Source: Flavobacteriia bacterium
Lineage (GTDB): Bacteria > Bacteroidota > Bacteroidia > Flavobacteriales_D > Crocinitomicaceae
Direction of reading: 5' to 3'
Assembly: GCA_947446925.1 (NCBI GenBank)
Contig: CANFHU010000005.1
Coordinates: 1-64,000, forward strand
Length of the DNA: 64,000 nt
How positions within the stretch are numbered: position 1 is the first letter of the stretch; each line of letters begins with the position of its first letter. Position numbers and translations under genes: made by a program. Shown piece after piece: positions 44,765-53,715 of this stretch. The notes beneath the pieces are model-generated. The model was not told the origin of the DNA and made no database searches. It saw nothing but the letters and a program-made list of their open reading frames with translations.

Positions 44765-46054
44765 CTAATAGGAGATATAAAATTCTAAGTGCGTTCCTTT
44801 GTTTATAACAGAATTATAGGTATAATCAGTGTTTAAAATCTTTAATCGATGGTAAATATTTGCTAATCCATTTCCGTTTAAGGTACTTGTGTTTTTTAAA
44901 TCGAATCCGATTCCATTATCGGCTAAGGTTATTTTAAATTGTTTCCTCGCTTTGTTTTTCCGAACAACAATAGTTACTAATGATGCAGAAGCATGTTTAA
45001 AGGTATTATTTAAAAATTCTTGAATAACGCGATACACAAAAAGTTCCTCTTGCTTATTCTTCAATTTAATTTCTTTGTCAACACAATTTAAAGCTATGTT
45101 CAATGAAGAATTGGACATCACCTCAATTAAACGAACGATTGCTGCACGAAGATTTAGTTTAGTTAATAAAGTAGGTTTTAAGTTAAACGATATATCTTTC
45201 ACCGTTTGTACAGCATTTCGTATAATCTCATCCAAATTAATCATTACTTCTTGGTATCTTTCAGAGGAAGGGTTCGTGTTTTGAATAGAATTTATATTCA
45301 TTTTGAGTGAGCTCAATTCCTGCCCAATAGAATCATGAATTTCCAACGCTAAGCGTTTTCGTTCCATTTCTTGACCATTGTACGTAGCGCTTAATATTCG
45401 CACTTCTTCTTCTTTTTGACTCGTAATGTCTTTTCCAATAATCAATATTTGTTTTTTTCCCTCAAAACTAATTTTAAAAAGTTTATAGTGGAGGTAGGTA
45501 AGTTTCTCATCATTTAAGTTCCAGCTATAATTAAACTCATACTTATTAAGTGTTCCAGATTTAAAAAGGGTGATTTGATTAATAAAATCAATTGGTAAGA
45601 TTTCAAGAATGGAATTTAGATTTTCTGAATTTCCTTGTTTATAAAATTCATTTGCCGGATGGTTTATATAACGAATTTCATCCTTGTGATCAAAAACGAT
45701 GATATGATGGGCAATAGTATTAAATATTAATTCAAAATTATCTCTTGTGACCACATTATATTCTAATTCTTCAATGTAGGTGTTAAATCCATAACTAATG
45801 ATTGCAAATTCTTCCTTATGGTATTTAACTGGGAACTTTGAGAAAAAATCATTTTGAATGCAATGGTGAAGGTGTTCTGTAAACAAATCTAAATCATCAT
45901 TCGTTTCTTGTAATTTTGTTTCTATTCTTAAAACTTCCTCTAATACAGTATCTAATCCATTATTTGATAGTTGAGTAATAGAGTCAGATTGAAGTATTCG
46001 AATTCGCTTTAAACTCTCAAAAATTAAATCAATTTTATCCAATTCTACCTTCAT
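44765..46054 (-). CDS. HisKA_3 sensor histidine kinase with PAS domain
   Basis: 429 residues, no membrane span, so a cytoplasmic sensor. The N-terminal 100 residues are helical. A PAS fold covers about 105-215 ('FNTIAHHIIVFDHKDEIRYI' to 'GKDITSQKEEE'). The dimerisation/phospho-acceptor helix reads 'ERKRLALEIHDSIGQELSSL' with the His near 240. The ATPase domain shows the N box, 'LADNGIGFD' and 'NGNGLANIYHRL'. Its start overlaps the end of the 134-residue gene by 20 bases. It is expected to phosphorylate the regulator at 44092 and perhaps the one at 25081. Confidence 0.9.
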   Translation of the reverse strand: MKVELDKIDLIFESLKRIRILQSDSITQLSNNGLDTVLEEVLRIETKLQETNDDLDLFTEHLHHCIQNDFFSKFPVKYHKEEFAIISYGFNTYIEELEYNVVTRDNFELIFNTIAHHIIVFDHKDEIRYINHPANEFYKQGNSENLNSILEILPIDFINQITLFKSGTLNKYEFNYSWNLNDEKLTYLHYKLFKISFEGKKQILIIGKDITSQKEEEVRILSATYNGQEMERKRLALEIHDSIGQELSSLKMNINSIQNTNPSSERYQEVMINLDEIIRNAVQTVKDISFNLKPTLLTKLNLRAAIVRLIEVMSNSSLNIALNCVDKEIKLKNKQEELFVYRVIQEFLNNTFKHASASLVTIVVRKNKARKQFKITLADNGIGFDLKNTSTLNGNGLANIYHRLKILNTDYTYNSVINKGTHLEFYISY

Positions 46055-46439
46055 TTAACTCGTTTTTTTGTTTGATTCTATTCAACCATTCAACAGCATC
46101 TTCTTTTTCTATGAATAATTTAAAAGGAATCTTTGGGTTTTTTAAACTAATAAAAATATTTATTATAAAAGACTGTATTCGAGATTTGACAATAGCAGCA
46201 GAAGCGAACAGATAATCCTGTCCTTCTTTTGCTGCATGTTCTCTACATTCTTTAGACATAGATAATACATTCGTAAAATCATAACACCAATATTGTTTTT
46301 TAAAATCAGAAGCAATATGTCTTTGGTCTATTAATTTTTGACCTAATGTAGTGTCCAGATGAATAGGCTCTAAAAATTGGCTATATAGTATTCCTTCTTC
46401 CATCCAAAATTTAAAGATTTTATTATCTGTCTCTGTCAT
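46035..46439 (-). CDS. STAS/SpoIIAA-like (DUF7793-type) protein
   Basis: 134 residues. 'YWCYDFTNVLSMSKECREHA' and the C-terminal 'IPFKLFIEKEDAVEWL' follow the pattern of small SpoIIAA/STAS-like proteins common in flavobacteria. They often sit beside histidine kinases and are assumed to bind partners. It lies 6 bases after the synthase gene and overlaps the kinase gene, which suggests a modulator in this signalling operon. Family naming is by eye. Confidence 0.65.
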   Translation of the reverse strand: MTETDNKIFKFWMEEGILYSQFLEPIHLDTTLGQKLIDQRHIASDFKKQYWCYDFTNVLSMSKECREHAAKEGQDYLFASAAIVKSRIQSFIINIFISLKNPKIPFKLFIEKEDAVEWLNRIKQKNELNEGRIG

Positions 46440-46445
46440 AAATAA

Positions 46446-48857
46446 TTAATTATTAAAAATGTTTTCGATTAATTCGAGATTATATGTGTCATCAAATTTA
46501 AGAAAAGCATTCTTTTTTATCGTATTTGCACCATATTTTTGTTTTTCATAATCCGCAGAAAGACCACAAAATACCTTAGATTTATTAAGCATATTTGCTC
46601 TTTTTACGGTCTGAAAAATGATTTGTTTGTATATTTGATATTTATCTTGGAATTTATAATTTAAACCTGCAATTAGCGGTGAATATGAATTCTCACCTTT
46701 AAATGACCATCCACAACCAACAATTTCTTTGGTTTCTTTAAAGCAAATTTCAATAAATTCCCAATCTTTATATTTACTTAGTATAGCAGGAGTTTTTTCT
46801 GGATAGGTAAAGAAATTAAATGCGAAATTCTTGTTTTTTACATTTTTAAAAAGCGCGTAATATAAAGCAGCTTTTTCAGGTGTAATTTCGTCTAAATAAT
46901 TGATTTCAAAGTATTTTTCTTTTTTTATAGCAGAGTTTTTGATGTGATCTTTACGTTTTTTACTGTCAATTAAGTTCAATAATTCATCGTATGTTTCCCA
47001 TTTAGGGTTTTCAATAATGTTTGTATTTGGCATTTCTAGTTTTGTATAACCCTCATTTTCCAATACCTCTGCGATTGGATCTTTTTCTTCAAAGTCTCGG
47101 ATTACTATGACCTTTGCATCTATGGATTGTTTGATATTGTCTACTTCAACAAACATGTTATTCAACGCTTCTTTCCATTGTTTATGCCCTTTGTTGAGAT
47201 ATAGAAATTCACCTTCTGCAAATAAAGAACCCATTGCTAAAGTTTTAGAGCACAAATAGTAAGGGTCATTTTTACGAATTTCTTCAATTTTTTTCGATTT
47301 ATTTTCCAATGCTAACATATCATCTTTGTAGATTGCACCAGTAAAGAAAGTAGCTAAAATCAATTCATCTTGTTCGTCTTTTACTAGCAAATAATGAAAA
47401 CTCCAATTTTCTTCTAGTTTTTCATTTCCAGAAAATATTTCCTCCATACATTGCATACCAGAATGGTTAAAATTACCTTTATTTACCATTACTTTATCCC
47501 AAAGTTGTGCATCGATATCCTGAATCGTTGTGTAAACTTCCGTTTTTAAACTTATATCTGAAGTTTTAATTATTTTTTTCGTTTCTTTTAGATTCAAAGG
47601 AATATTAAATACATCATACACGCGTTGTCTATCATCCCCTTCTTCTTCGATTGCTAATGGAAGGTGGTAAGCTAATGCATCTGCTAAAAGTTGTACATCA
47701 TTCATAGTATTGTGTCTTGTTAAAGTAAAACGCAAACCTGACTTATCGTTCGGAACCACCGGAAAAGTTGCAGTATTTACGTAGATACCTTCTCCTAAAA
47801 TACGGTTTACCAAGTTGTGCGTTACTTTACTGCTTCCGGCTCCAATAAAGTAAATAGGTGCATCTGGCGAAGAAGTATTTGTAATGTTTTTTTCCACTAA
47901 TAGGCGATTCATGTAGTCCATCAATCCACGTAATTCCGCTTGGTATTCATAAATTTCAGGCGAAAGATGTAATTTGGCAGATGCAATCGCAGAACCAACA
48001 TTTGCTGGCGTAAGTGGATGTGTATAGGTTAAGATTCCACCATAAGTGTCAATTTTTCTATATGTTTCCGTATTTGCGAAAATCGCTGTACCACCAACAC
48101 AACCAAACCCTTTGGCTAACGTTGAAATTAGAATGATACGATCGCTCACCCCTAATTTTTCAAAAATATTACCAGCACCATTTGTACCTCCCCAACCCAT
48201 ACCATGAGCATCGTCGAAATATAAGTGAAGTTTAGGGTATTTATTCATCAATTCTTTTAATCTATCCGTATTTGGGATATCTCCATGCATGGAATAAACA
48301 CCATCCGCCATGTACCAAATTCGGGTAAACTTGTTACTTTCTTCCTTCAGCATATCTTCCAATAGGTCATAGTTGGAATGTCGCACCATCTTCACTTCAG
48401 TTCCTTGTAGTTTTGCAAACTTGCAAGGATATTGTACACTATAATGCACTTGTTGATCCAAAATAATTAAATCATCTGGTTTGATTAAAGTACCAATTAC
48501 CGATAAATGTGCAGTAGAAGTAGAGGTATATACAATTGCTTTATTTCCTTGAAATATTTGCGAAATCAATTCTTCCAATTCTTGAATGTATGGAGGTCGA
48601 ACATACGCACGCGACATAGATAATTGCGTACCAAACCTTTTGAGTAAGTCCGTTGCGCCTTCGATTAAAGCTGGGTGTTTTTCTAAACCTAAATATCCAC
48701 ACGTTCCGAAGTTCACGTAACGTTTTTCATTGATATCAAAAAAGGTACCATCAAAAAATGTTTCTTGAGAGTTTAAGTGCATGATACCTTTTTCTTTTGC
48801 AGTTGTCCAAATATGATCAACGGTATCTAAAAAGTTGTTGTGATTAATTTTTGCCAT
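46446..48857 (-). CDS. Alpha-oxoamine synthase (aminotransferase fold) fused to a GNAT/BioF2-like domain
   Basis: 803 residues. The first 400 are a PLP enzyme of the KBL/BioF/SPT/CqsA class: 'NFGTCGYLGLEKHPALIEGA', 'YTSTSTAHLSVIG', 'YFDDAHGMGWGG', and the Schiff-base Lys249 in 'ISTLAKGFGCVGG'. Such enzymes condense an amino acid with an acyl-CoA. The C-terminal 400 residues look like a BioF2/FemAB-type acyltransferase ('KETKEIVGCGWSFKGE'). It is first in an operon with a STAS-like protein, a kinase and a regulator. CqsA and LqsA are signal synthases of the same fold encoded beside kinases, so a signal synthase is plausible; a lipid or cofactor enzyme is the alternative. Confidence 0.85.
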   Translation of the reverse strand: MAKINHNNFLDTVDHIWTTAKEKGIMHLNSQETFFDGTFFDINEKRYVNFGTCGYLGLEKHPALIEGATDLLKRFGTQLSMSRAYVRPPYIQELEELISQIFQGNKAIVYTSTSTAHLSVIGTLIKPDDLIILDQQVHYSVQYPCKFAKLQGTEVKMVRHSNYDLLEDMLKEESNKFTRIWYMADGVYSMHGDIPNTDRLKELMNKYPKLHLYFDDAHGMGWGGTNGAGNIFEKLGVSDRIILISTLAKGFGCVGGTAIFANTETYRKIDTYGGILTYTHPLTPANVGSAIASAKLHLSPEIYEYQAELRGLMDYMNRLLVEKNITNTSSPDAPIYFIGAGSSKVTHNLVNRILGEGIYVNTATFPVVPNDKSGLRFTLTRHNTMNDVQLLADALAYHLPLAIEEEGDDRQRVYDVFNIPLNLKETKKIIKTSDISLKTEVYTTIQDIDAQLWDKVMVNKGNFNHSGMQCMEEIFSGNEKLEENWSFHYLLVKDEQDELILATFFTGAIYKDDMLALENKSKKIEEIRKNDPYYLCSKTLAMGSLFAEGEFLYLNKGHKQWKEALNNMFVEVDNIKQSIDAKVIVIRDFEEKDPIAEVLENEGYTKLEMPNTNIIENPKWETYDELLNLIDSKKRKDHIKNSAIKKEKYFEINYLDEITPEKAALYYALFKNVKNKNFAFNFFTYPEKTPAILSKYKDWEFIEICFKETKEIVGCGWSFKGENSYSPLIAGLNYKFQDKYQIYKQIIFQTVKRANMLNKSKVFCGLSADYEKQKYGANTIKKNAFLKFDDTYNLELIENIFNN

Positions 48858-48936
48858 TTTTATTCGTTTTAAGTGTAAGATTCAATATACACCAATTTAG
48901 TAATTAATTCTATAACAGGTGTATATACTTTAAAAA

Positions 48937-49068
48937 ATGCGTGTGAACACGTGTAAGAACAACGTGTAATCACACGTATATATAGCGTGTGTTTACACTT
49001 GTTTTTAGCGTGTATTTATGCTTTATCATAGCGTGTAAATACACGTGTATTATACGTGTTTACACTTG
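48937..49068. promoter_or_regulatory. RCGTGT/ACACGY array 4 (divergent promoter region)
   Basis: ATGCGTGTGAACACGTGT, ACGTGTAATCACACGT, GCGTGTGTTTACACTTG, GCGTGTAAATACACGTGT and TACGTGTTTACACTTG. It lies between the synthase operon (start 48857, minus) and the amidase (start 49135, plus), so it can serve both. Confidence 0.65.
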
Positions 49069-49134
49069 ATTTTCAATTGCTAAGGTGATTTTTAGTGAAT
49101 ATTTATCTAATTTGGTAAAACAAATCATAAGATT

Positions 49135-49782
49135 ATGCCTGCTAAATTAGATACTAGTAAGATTCTTCAAGTAAAATTTCCTGAGACCCAATATTACAAA
49201 GAAGAACACCCAAAAAATCAAGTGGTGATACACCATACGGTGAGTGGTTCTAATCCGACAAATGTTATAAACGCCTGGATTACCAATACAGAACGTGTTG
49301 CTACCGCATTTGTAATAGGGGGAGATGGAACGATTGCCCAAGCATTTAGTAGTAAACACTGGGCACATCATTTGGGTTTAAAGAAACCGAACAATACGCT
49401 ATTAAATCAACAATCTGTAGGTATCGAAGTGTGTAACTGGGGTGGTATCACCGAAAAAGACGGTAAATTTTATACAGCATATAATAAGGAAATAAGCAAA
49501 GACTTAATCATCGATTACGGAAAAACGTGGAGGGGATATCGTTATTTTCATAAATATACAGCTGTTCAGATTGAATCCTTACGACAATTGTTGGTTTATT
49601 TATGTGATACTTATAAGATTTCAAAGGAATACCACCCAACGATGTGGGATTTGAACGAGGAGGCGCTGTCGGGGAAGAGTGGAGTGTTTACGCATGTGTC
49701 GTATAGGGCTGATAAGAGTGATATGCACCCGCAAGTGGAGTTGGTAGAGATGTTGAAGTGGTTGAAGGGGTTGGGGGAGTGA
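49135..49782 (+). CDS. N-acetylmuramoyl-L-alanine amidase (amidase_2)
   Basis: 215 residues, zinc amidase fold. 'VVIHHTVSGSNP' gives the first zinc His (33/34), 'VATAFVIGGDGTIAQAF' is the conserved core, 'QSVGIEVCNW' the Glu strand, and 'FTHVSYRADKSDMHPQVE' the second His and the usual K/D-x-P segment. It cleaves the stem peptide from peptidoglycan. There is no signal peptide, so it needs another export route or lysis to reach its substrate, as with phage endolysins and secreted effectors. It is divergent from the synthase operon across array 4. Confidence 0.9.
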   Translation: MPAKLDTSKILQVKFPETQYYKEEHPKNQVVIHHTVSGSNPTNVINAWITNTERVATAFVIGGDGTIAQAFSSKHWAHHLGLKKPNNTLLNQQSVGIEVCNWGGITEKDGKFYTAYNKEISKDLIIDYGKTWRGYRYFHKYTAVQIESLRQLLVYLCDTYKISKEYHPTMWDLNEEALSGKSGVFTHVSYRADKSDMHPQVELVEMLKWLKGLGE

Positions 49783-50185
49783 CGAGTGACGAAAGTTAAG
49801 AGTGACGGAAGGGTGGGATGAAAGCTAAACTATTGGATCCTTGAAATGAGAGAACATTCTTTCGACAAGCTCAGGGTGAGTTGAGTGACGGAAGTTAAGA
49901 GTGACGGAAGTGACGAAGTGACGAAGAGACGTCCCGAAAGCTTTCGGGAGACGGAAGGGTGGGGTGAAAGCTAAACTATTGGAACCTAGAAATGAGAGAG
50001 CATTCTTTCGACAAGCTCAGGGTTAACTATGCTCAAGGTAAACTAAGAGGAGAGCGACTGAAAGGGTGGGGTGAAAGGTAAACTATTTGAACCTAGAAAT
50101 GAGAGAACATTCTTTTGATATGTTCAGGGTGAGCTGAGTGACGAAGAGACGTCTTGAAAGCTTTCGGGAGACGGAAGGTGTTGAT
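49783..50185 (+). repeat. Imperfect direct repeats with a palindrome
   Basis: Three copies of a roughly 60-base unit (GGGTGGGATGAAAGCTAAAC ... GAGAACATTC ... AAGCTCAGGGT) lie near 49.81, 49.96 and 50.07 kb, separated by GTGACGAAG-type motifs. CCCGAAAGCTTTCGGG at about 49,935 is a perfect palindrome, echoed at 50,158. The 49,783-50,277 gap has no gene. Confidence 0.75.
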
Positions 50186-50277
50186 GTACAAGGGAATGAT
50201 AGGAGTGCAAATGGCGGTAAAAATCACTTTGTATTAGGACTTAATACTGAAATGAAAATTAATTAATCGCTAATAAT

Positions 50278-50829
50278 ATGAAAAATACATTTACGGTTCT
50301 TCCTATAGAACAAATGAAAATAATTAAACGCATAAATTTTGTAACAGAAAATAAATTCAATCAAGATATAATTATTGGTTTTATAATTTATGAAAGAAAT
50401 TTATCTCCAACATATAAATTTGACAGCAAAAAAACTGATGAAAATAGATTTTCATATTTAGTTTCATATCCCAAACAAGAAAGTTATCCAAATGATGAAA
50501 TTGATAATTTAATACTAAACACAGTCAAGGGAATCTATCCTAAATCACTTGTTCATAATGAATTACTATTTTCATCAATAGACGTAGAAAATTTAGAAAG
50601 ACTGGTTAAACGACCAAATGAAAAAACTATTTTTATTATTTCGCCAGATTTTTCTGAAATGGATGTAACAGACTTAATAGGAAAACAATTTAACTGCTTT
50701 CGTAAATCAGTAAATATTTACGTTGACAGCTCTTCTGATTTAATAAAAAATATTTCGTTATCTGGAAAATGTGAATTTAATCGTCACAATGAAATTTACA
50801 AACTTCTTGATACCATTACATTCCTTTAA
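50278..50829 (+). CDS. Hypothetical protein paired with a PIN-domain gene
   Basis: 183 residues, soluble, with no recognised domain. Segments such as 'NEKTIFIISPDFSEMDVTDL' suggest alternating strands and helices. The gene is followed 14 bases later by a PIN-domain ribonuclease gene, so an antitoxin, adaptor or sensor role is possible by context. The two are on the plus strand between the repeat block and the Thoeris cassette. Confidence 0.65.
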   Translation: MKNTFTVLPIEQMKIIKRINFVTENKFNQDIIIGFIIYERNLSPTYKFDSKKTDENRFSYLVSYPKQESYPNDEIDNLILNTVKGIYPKSLVHNELLFSSIDVENLERLVKRPNEKTIFIISPDFSEMDVTDLIGKQFNCFRKSVNIYVDSSSDLIKNISLSGKCEFNRHNEIYKLLDTITFL

Positions 50830-50843
50830 AATTATTACTAAAA

Positions 50844-51623
50844 ATGGTACACTTAATTCTTGATACAAACATATGGATTTATTTAGCTGAAGGGCAACAC
50901 CCTTTTGTTTTAGAAGGTCTGATCAAAAAAGTAAATGACAATGAGATTTCACTATTGGTGAATGATGAAATAATAAAAGAATGGGACAGAAATAATAGTT
51001 TATCTAAGGAGAGAATTAAAAAGGAACTAAAAAAACAGCTGGAATTTGCAAAAGAATTAAAATCTTGTTTGAAATCAGAGGACGAGATTAAATTCAATGA
51101 GCTTATTTCCAAAATTAAAGATTCAAACCCTGAATTTGAAGCGACAATTGATTCACGCTTTCAATTGGTTGACGATTTAATAAAAAAGCAGTCGATAAAT
51201 GTTCCAATTAGTATTGGAAATAAATTGGAAATTATAGACTGGGCATTAAAAAAACAAGCACCTTTTCATAGAAATAAAAACTCTGTTGCTGATGCTTTAA
51301 TTTTATTCTCATCAATTGAGTTTATTAAAAAAAATGGTATAAATAACGTAAATTATAACAGAATTGATATTTCCGATTCAGTATTTGTTTCTTACAACAG
51401 TGATGACTTTTCACAAGGTGTAAAAGGGAATGATAAGGATTTAATTCACGAAGATTTAAAACTTTTATTAGAATCTGTCGGAATGAAATATGAACGTAAT
51501 TTTGGTAATTTGCTAAACTTAACATCAAGTATGAAGCTAGAAATAGACGATTATATGGACTATGTAGAATCAAGAATTATTGAGCAAATGGAATGGGAAA
51601 ACGAAATTAAAAGAGGTAAATAA
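50844..51623 (+). CDS. PIN-domain protein (DUF4935-like)
   Basis: 259 residues. PIN nuclease acidic residues are visible: Asp7 in 'LILDTNIWIYLAEG', Glu near 46 in 'NDEIIKEWDRN', Asp in 'NSVADALILFSS' and 'FVSYNSDDFS' at the end of the core. A long helical insert follows the second motif, as in DUF4935 proteins. It probably cleaves RNA. It forms a two-gene unit with the 183-residue protein upstream; its stop is immediately followed by an attC-like site, so the pair may be another cassette whose left end has been lost. Confidence 0.8.
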   Translation: MVHLILDTNIWIYLAEGQHPFVLEGLIKKVNDNEISLLVNDEIIKEWDRNNSLSKERIKKELKKQLEFAKELKSCLKSEDEIKFNELISKIKDSNPEFEATIDSRFQLVDDLIKKQSINVPISIGNKLEIIDWALKKQAPFHRNKNSVADALILFSSIEFIKKNGINNVNYNRIDISDSVFVSYNSDDFSQGVKGNDKDLIHEDLKLLLESVGMKYERNFGNLLNLTSSMKLEIDDYMDYVESRIIEQMEWENEIKRGK

Positions 51624-51626
51624 CGA

Positions 51627-51767
51627 GTGCTAACAGCACCTACAAAAAATTGGCGGTTCAGTGCCACGCAGACACATTTGTGGTTAATCAAAGTTTAGTT
51701 CTGCGCATCAACATTTGTGGTGAAAATCGCCACCTTCGCCAAGCCCGAACCCGTTATGCCTCATGCT
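51627..51767 (+). other. attC-like site before the Thoeris cassette
   Basis: It begins GTGCTAACAGCAC and ends CCCGTTATGCCTCATGCT. Inside are imperfect arms TTGGCGGTT / AATCGCCACC and two copies of ACATTTGTGG. Its last 15 bases (51753-51767) are the reverse complement, 13 of 15, of AGCACTAGGCATAAC at 54118-54132, the far end of the Thoeris unit. Confidence 0.55.
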
Positions 51768-51797
51768 AAGAAAACGACACCAAAACAAAAATAAATT

Positions 51798-53225
51798 ATG
51801 ACATTTGACAGAGACATTGAAGCTTTTATAAAAAACTATGTGAAAGCACTAAAAGAAAAAAATGCAGTTGTATTTGCAGGTGCTGGCATGTCTGTTTCAC
51901 AAGGTTTTTTTGACTGGAAGAAACTTCTCAAACCAATTGCAGACAAACTTGGATTAGACATTGAAGAGGAACAACATGACTTGACAGCTTTAGCACAATT
52001 CTTTGTTGATGACCATGGCGGTGTTAGAGGTGAACTAGACCAAATTCTTGTTGAGGAATATGGAAAATCAAATCTTGAAGCTTCCGAAAATCACAGGATT
52101 TTGGCAAGACTTCCGATTCAAATTTACTGGACAACAAATTATGACAGATTAATTGAAAAGGCACTTTTAGAAGAAGGCAAAACTCCAGACATCAAAAAAG
52201 CACAATCAGATTTAACTGTAAATCTTCCAAAGAGAGATGCAATAATTTATAAAATGCACGGGGATATAGAAACAGTTTCCGAGACAGTTTTAACTAAGCA
52301 TGAATATGAAGACTATAACAAAAAAAGAGAGCTGTTTAGTAATGCTTTTAAAAGTGATTATGTCTCAAGAACCTTTCTTTTTATAGGCTTTAGCTTTACA
52401 GACCCAAATCTCGACTATCTGATTAGCAGAATTAGAACAACACTTGGGCAAAATATTAAACCTGATTATTACTTCATTAAAAAGGAAAGTATCTTAAGAA
52501 ATCAAAGAAGACAAGAATTACGAGCAAATTCCTTGAAAAAGTACGGACTGAATCCATTATGGATAAGCGACTATTCAGAGATAACTTTGATTTTAAAAGA
52601 AATAGAATCTAGGTTATTAAGAACGACAATTTTAATTTCAGGAAGTGCAGAAGAATATGGAAGTTTCGAAGAATTAAGGGCAACTGAACTTTTGCATGAT
52701 TTAAGTAGGACATTGTCAAAAAACTCGTATAAAATTTTGACTGGGTTTGGCTGGGGTGTTGGCAGTGCCGTTATTAATGGAGTTCTAGAAAATATGGAAA
52801 CTGAAAGAAATCAAAATATGGATAATTATCTAATTATGCGTCCATTTCCTCAGTTTGAAACAAAAGGAAAAAATCTAAAAGAGCTTTGGACCGAATACAG
52901 AAATAGATTTATCCCGTTAGCAGGAGTTGCTATTTACGTATTCGGAAATAGGAAAAATAAAACTACTGGTGTAATTGAAGAAGCTACTGGAGTAATTGAT
53001 GAGTTTGAGATTGCAGTAAAAAATGGTTTACTTGTAATCCCAATAGGAGCAACAGGTTTTGTTTCAAAAACTTTGTGGGACAAAGTAATTAGTTCCTTCG
53101 ACCAATTCTATCCAAATCACAGTTTTCTCTTGGAAGACTTTAAAACCATAGGAGACCAAACAGTTGAAAATTCTAAAATCATCGAAGCTACTTTAAACAT
53201 TATAAACAATCTAAATTCAAAATAA
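51798..53225 (+). CDS. thsA: Thoeris ThsA: SIR2 NADase with SLOG sensor domain
   Basis: 475 residues, the usual ThsA length. The N-terminal SIR2 domain (about 1-275) shows 'VFAGAGMSVSQGFFDWKKL', 'IYWTTNYDRLIEKAL', 'IIYKMHGDIE' (catalytic His) and 'FLFIGFSFTDPNLDYLI'. The C-terminal SLOG domain (about 280-475) shows 'TTILISGSAEEYGSF', 'KILTGFGWGVGSAVINGV' and 'GLLVIPIGATGFV'. In Thoeris, TIR proteins make a cyclic ADP-ribose-type signal upon infection; the SLOG domain binds it and the SIR2 domain depletes NAD. Two TIR-like genes follow directly, which makes the assignment secure. Confidence 0.92.
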   Translation: MTFDRDIEAFIKNYVKALKEKNAVVFAGAGMSVSQGFFDWKKLLKPIADKLGLDIEEEQHDLTALAQFFVDDHGGVRGELDQILVEEYGKSNLEASENHRILARLPIQIYWTTNYDRLIEKALLEEGKTPDIKKAQSDLTVNLPKRDAIIYKMHGDIETVSETVLTKHEYEDYNKKRELFSNAFKSDYVSRTFLFIGFSFTDPNLDYLISRIRTTLGQNIKPDYYFIKKESILRNQRRQELRANSLKKYGLNPLWISDYSEITLILKEIESRLLRTTILISGSAEEYGSFEELRATELLHDLSRTLSKNSYKILTGFGWGVGSAVINGVLENMETERNQNMDNYLIMRPFPQFETKGKNLKELWTEYRNRFIPLAGVAIYVFGNRKNKTTGVIEEATGVIDEFEIAVKNGLLVIPIGATGFVSKTLWDKVISSFDQFYPNHSFLLEDFKTIGDQTVENSKIIEATLNIINNLNSK

Positions 53226-53226
53226 C

Positions 53227-53715
53227 ATGGCGACAAAAAGACAAATTTTTTACAGTTTTCATTATGACAATGACGTTTTTCGTGTTCAACAAATTAGAAA
53301 CATGGGAGCATTGGAAGACAATAAACCAGTTTCTTACAATGACTGGGAAACGGTTAAAAAAGGTGGAGACAAAGCAATTGAAAAGTGGATTAACGATAAT
53401 ATGAACTACAGGAGTTGTGTTGTTGTATTAATCGGCACTGACACATATAAAAGGCCTTGGGTAAACCATGAAATTAAAAAGGCTTGGGCAGACGGAAAAG
53501 GCCTTTTGGGAATACATATTAATAATTTGAAAGACCCAAAAACAGGTACTTGTCCGAAAGGAACAAACCCATTTGACCAATTTACTTTTAAAGATAGCAG
53601 AGGCAACATTAAGACAATCCCATGCAAAACACCTTCATCAACAGACGCATATAACGATATTAAAAACAATATAGAAAGTTGGGTTGAAGAAGCAATTAAA
53701 AATAGTAACTCATGA
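53227..53715 (+). CDS. thsB: Thoeris ThsB: TIR-like protein, copy 1
   Basis: 162 residues of the ThsB/DUF1863 TIR-like class: 'QIFYSFHYDNDVFRVQQIRN' at the N-terminus, 'SCVVVLIGTDTYKRPWVNHE' with the conserved Trp and Glu, then 'IKKAWADGKGLLGIHINN'. It is one base after the thsA stop. By family it senses infection and produces the signal nucleotide that activates ThsA. Its stop overlaps the next TIR gene by four bases. Confidence 0.9.
   Translation: MATKRQIFYSFHYDNDVFRVQQIRNMGALEDNKPVSYNDWETVKKGGDKAIEKWINDNMNYRSCVVVLIGTDTYKRPWVNHEIKKAWADGKGLLGIHINNLKDPKTGTCPKGTNPFDQFTFKDSRGNIKTIPCKTPSSTDAYNDIKNNIESWVEEAIKNSNS

Noticed and set aside
24218-49068. ACGTGT arrays as CRISPR or satellite repeats
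   Set aside because: Units are short dyads with irregular spacing and no spacer-like unique sequence; the positions suit regulatory sites.
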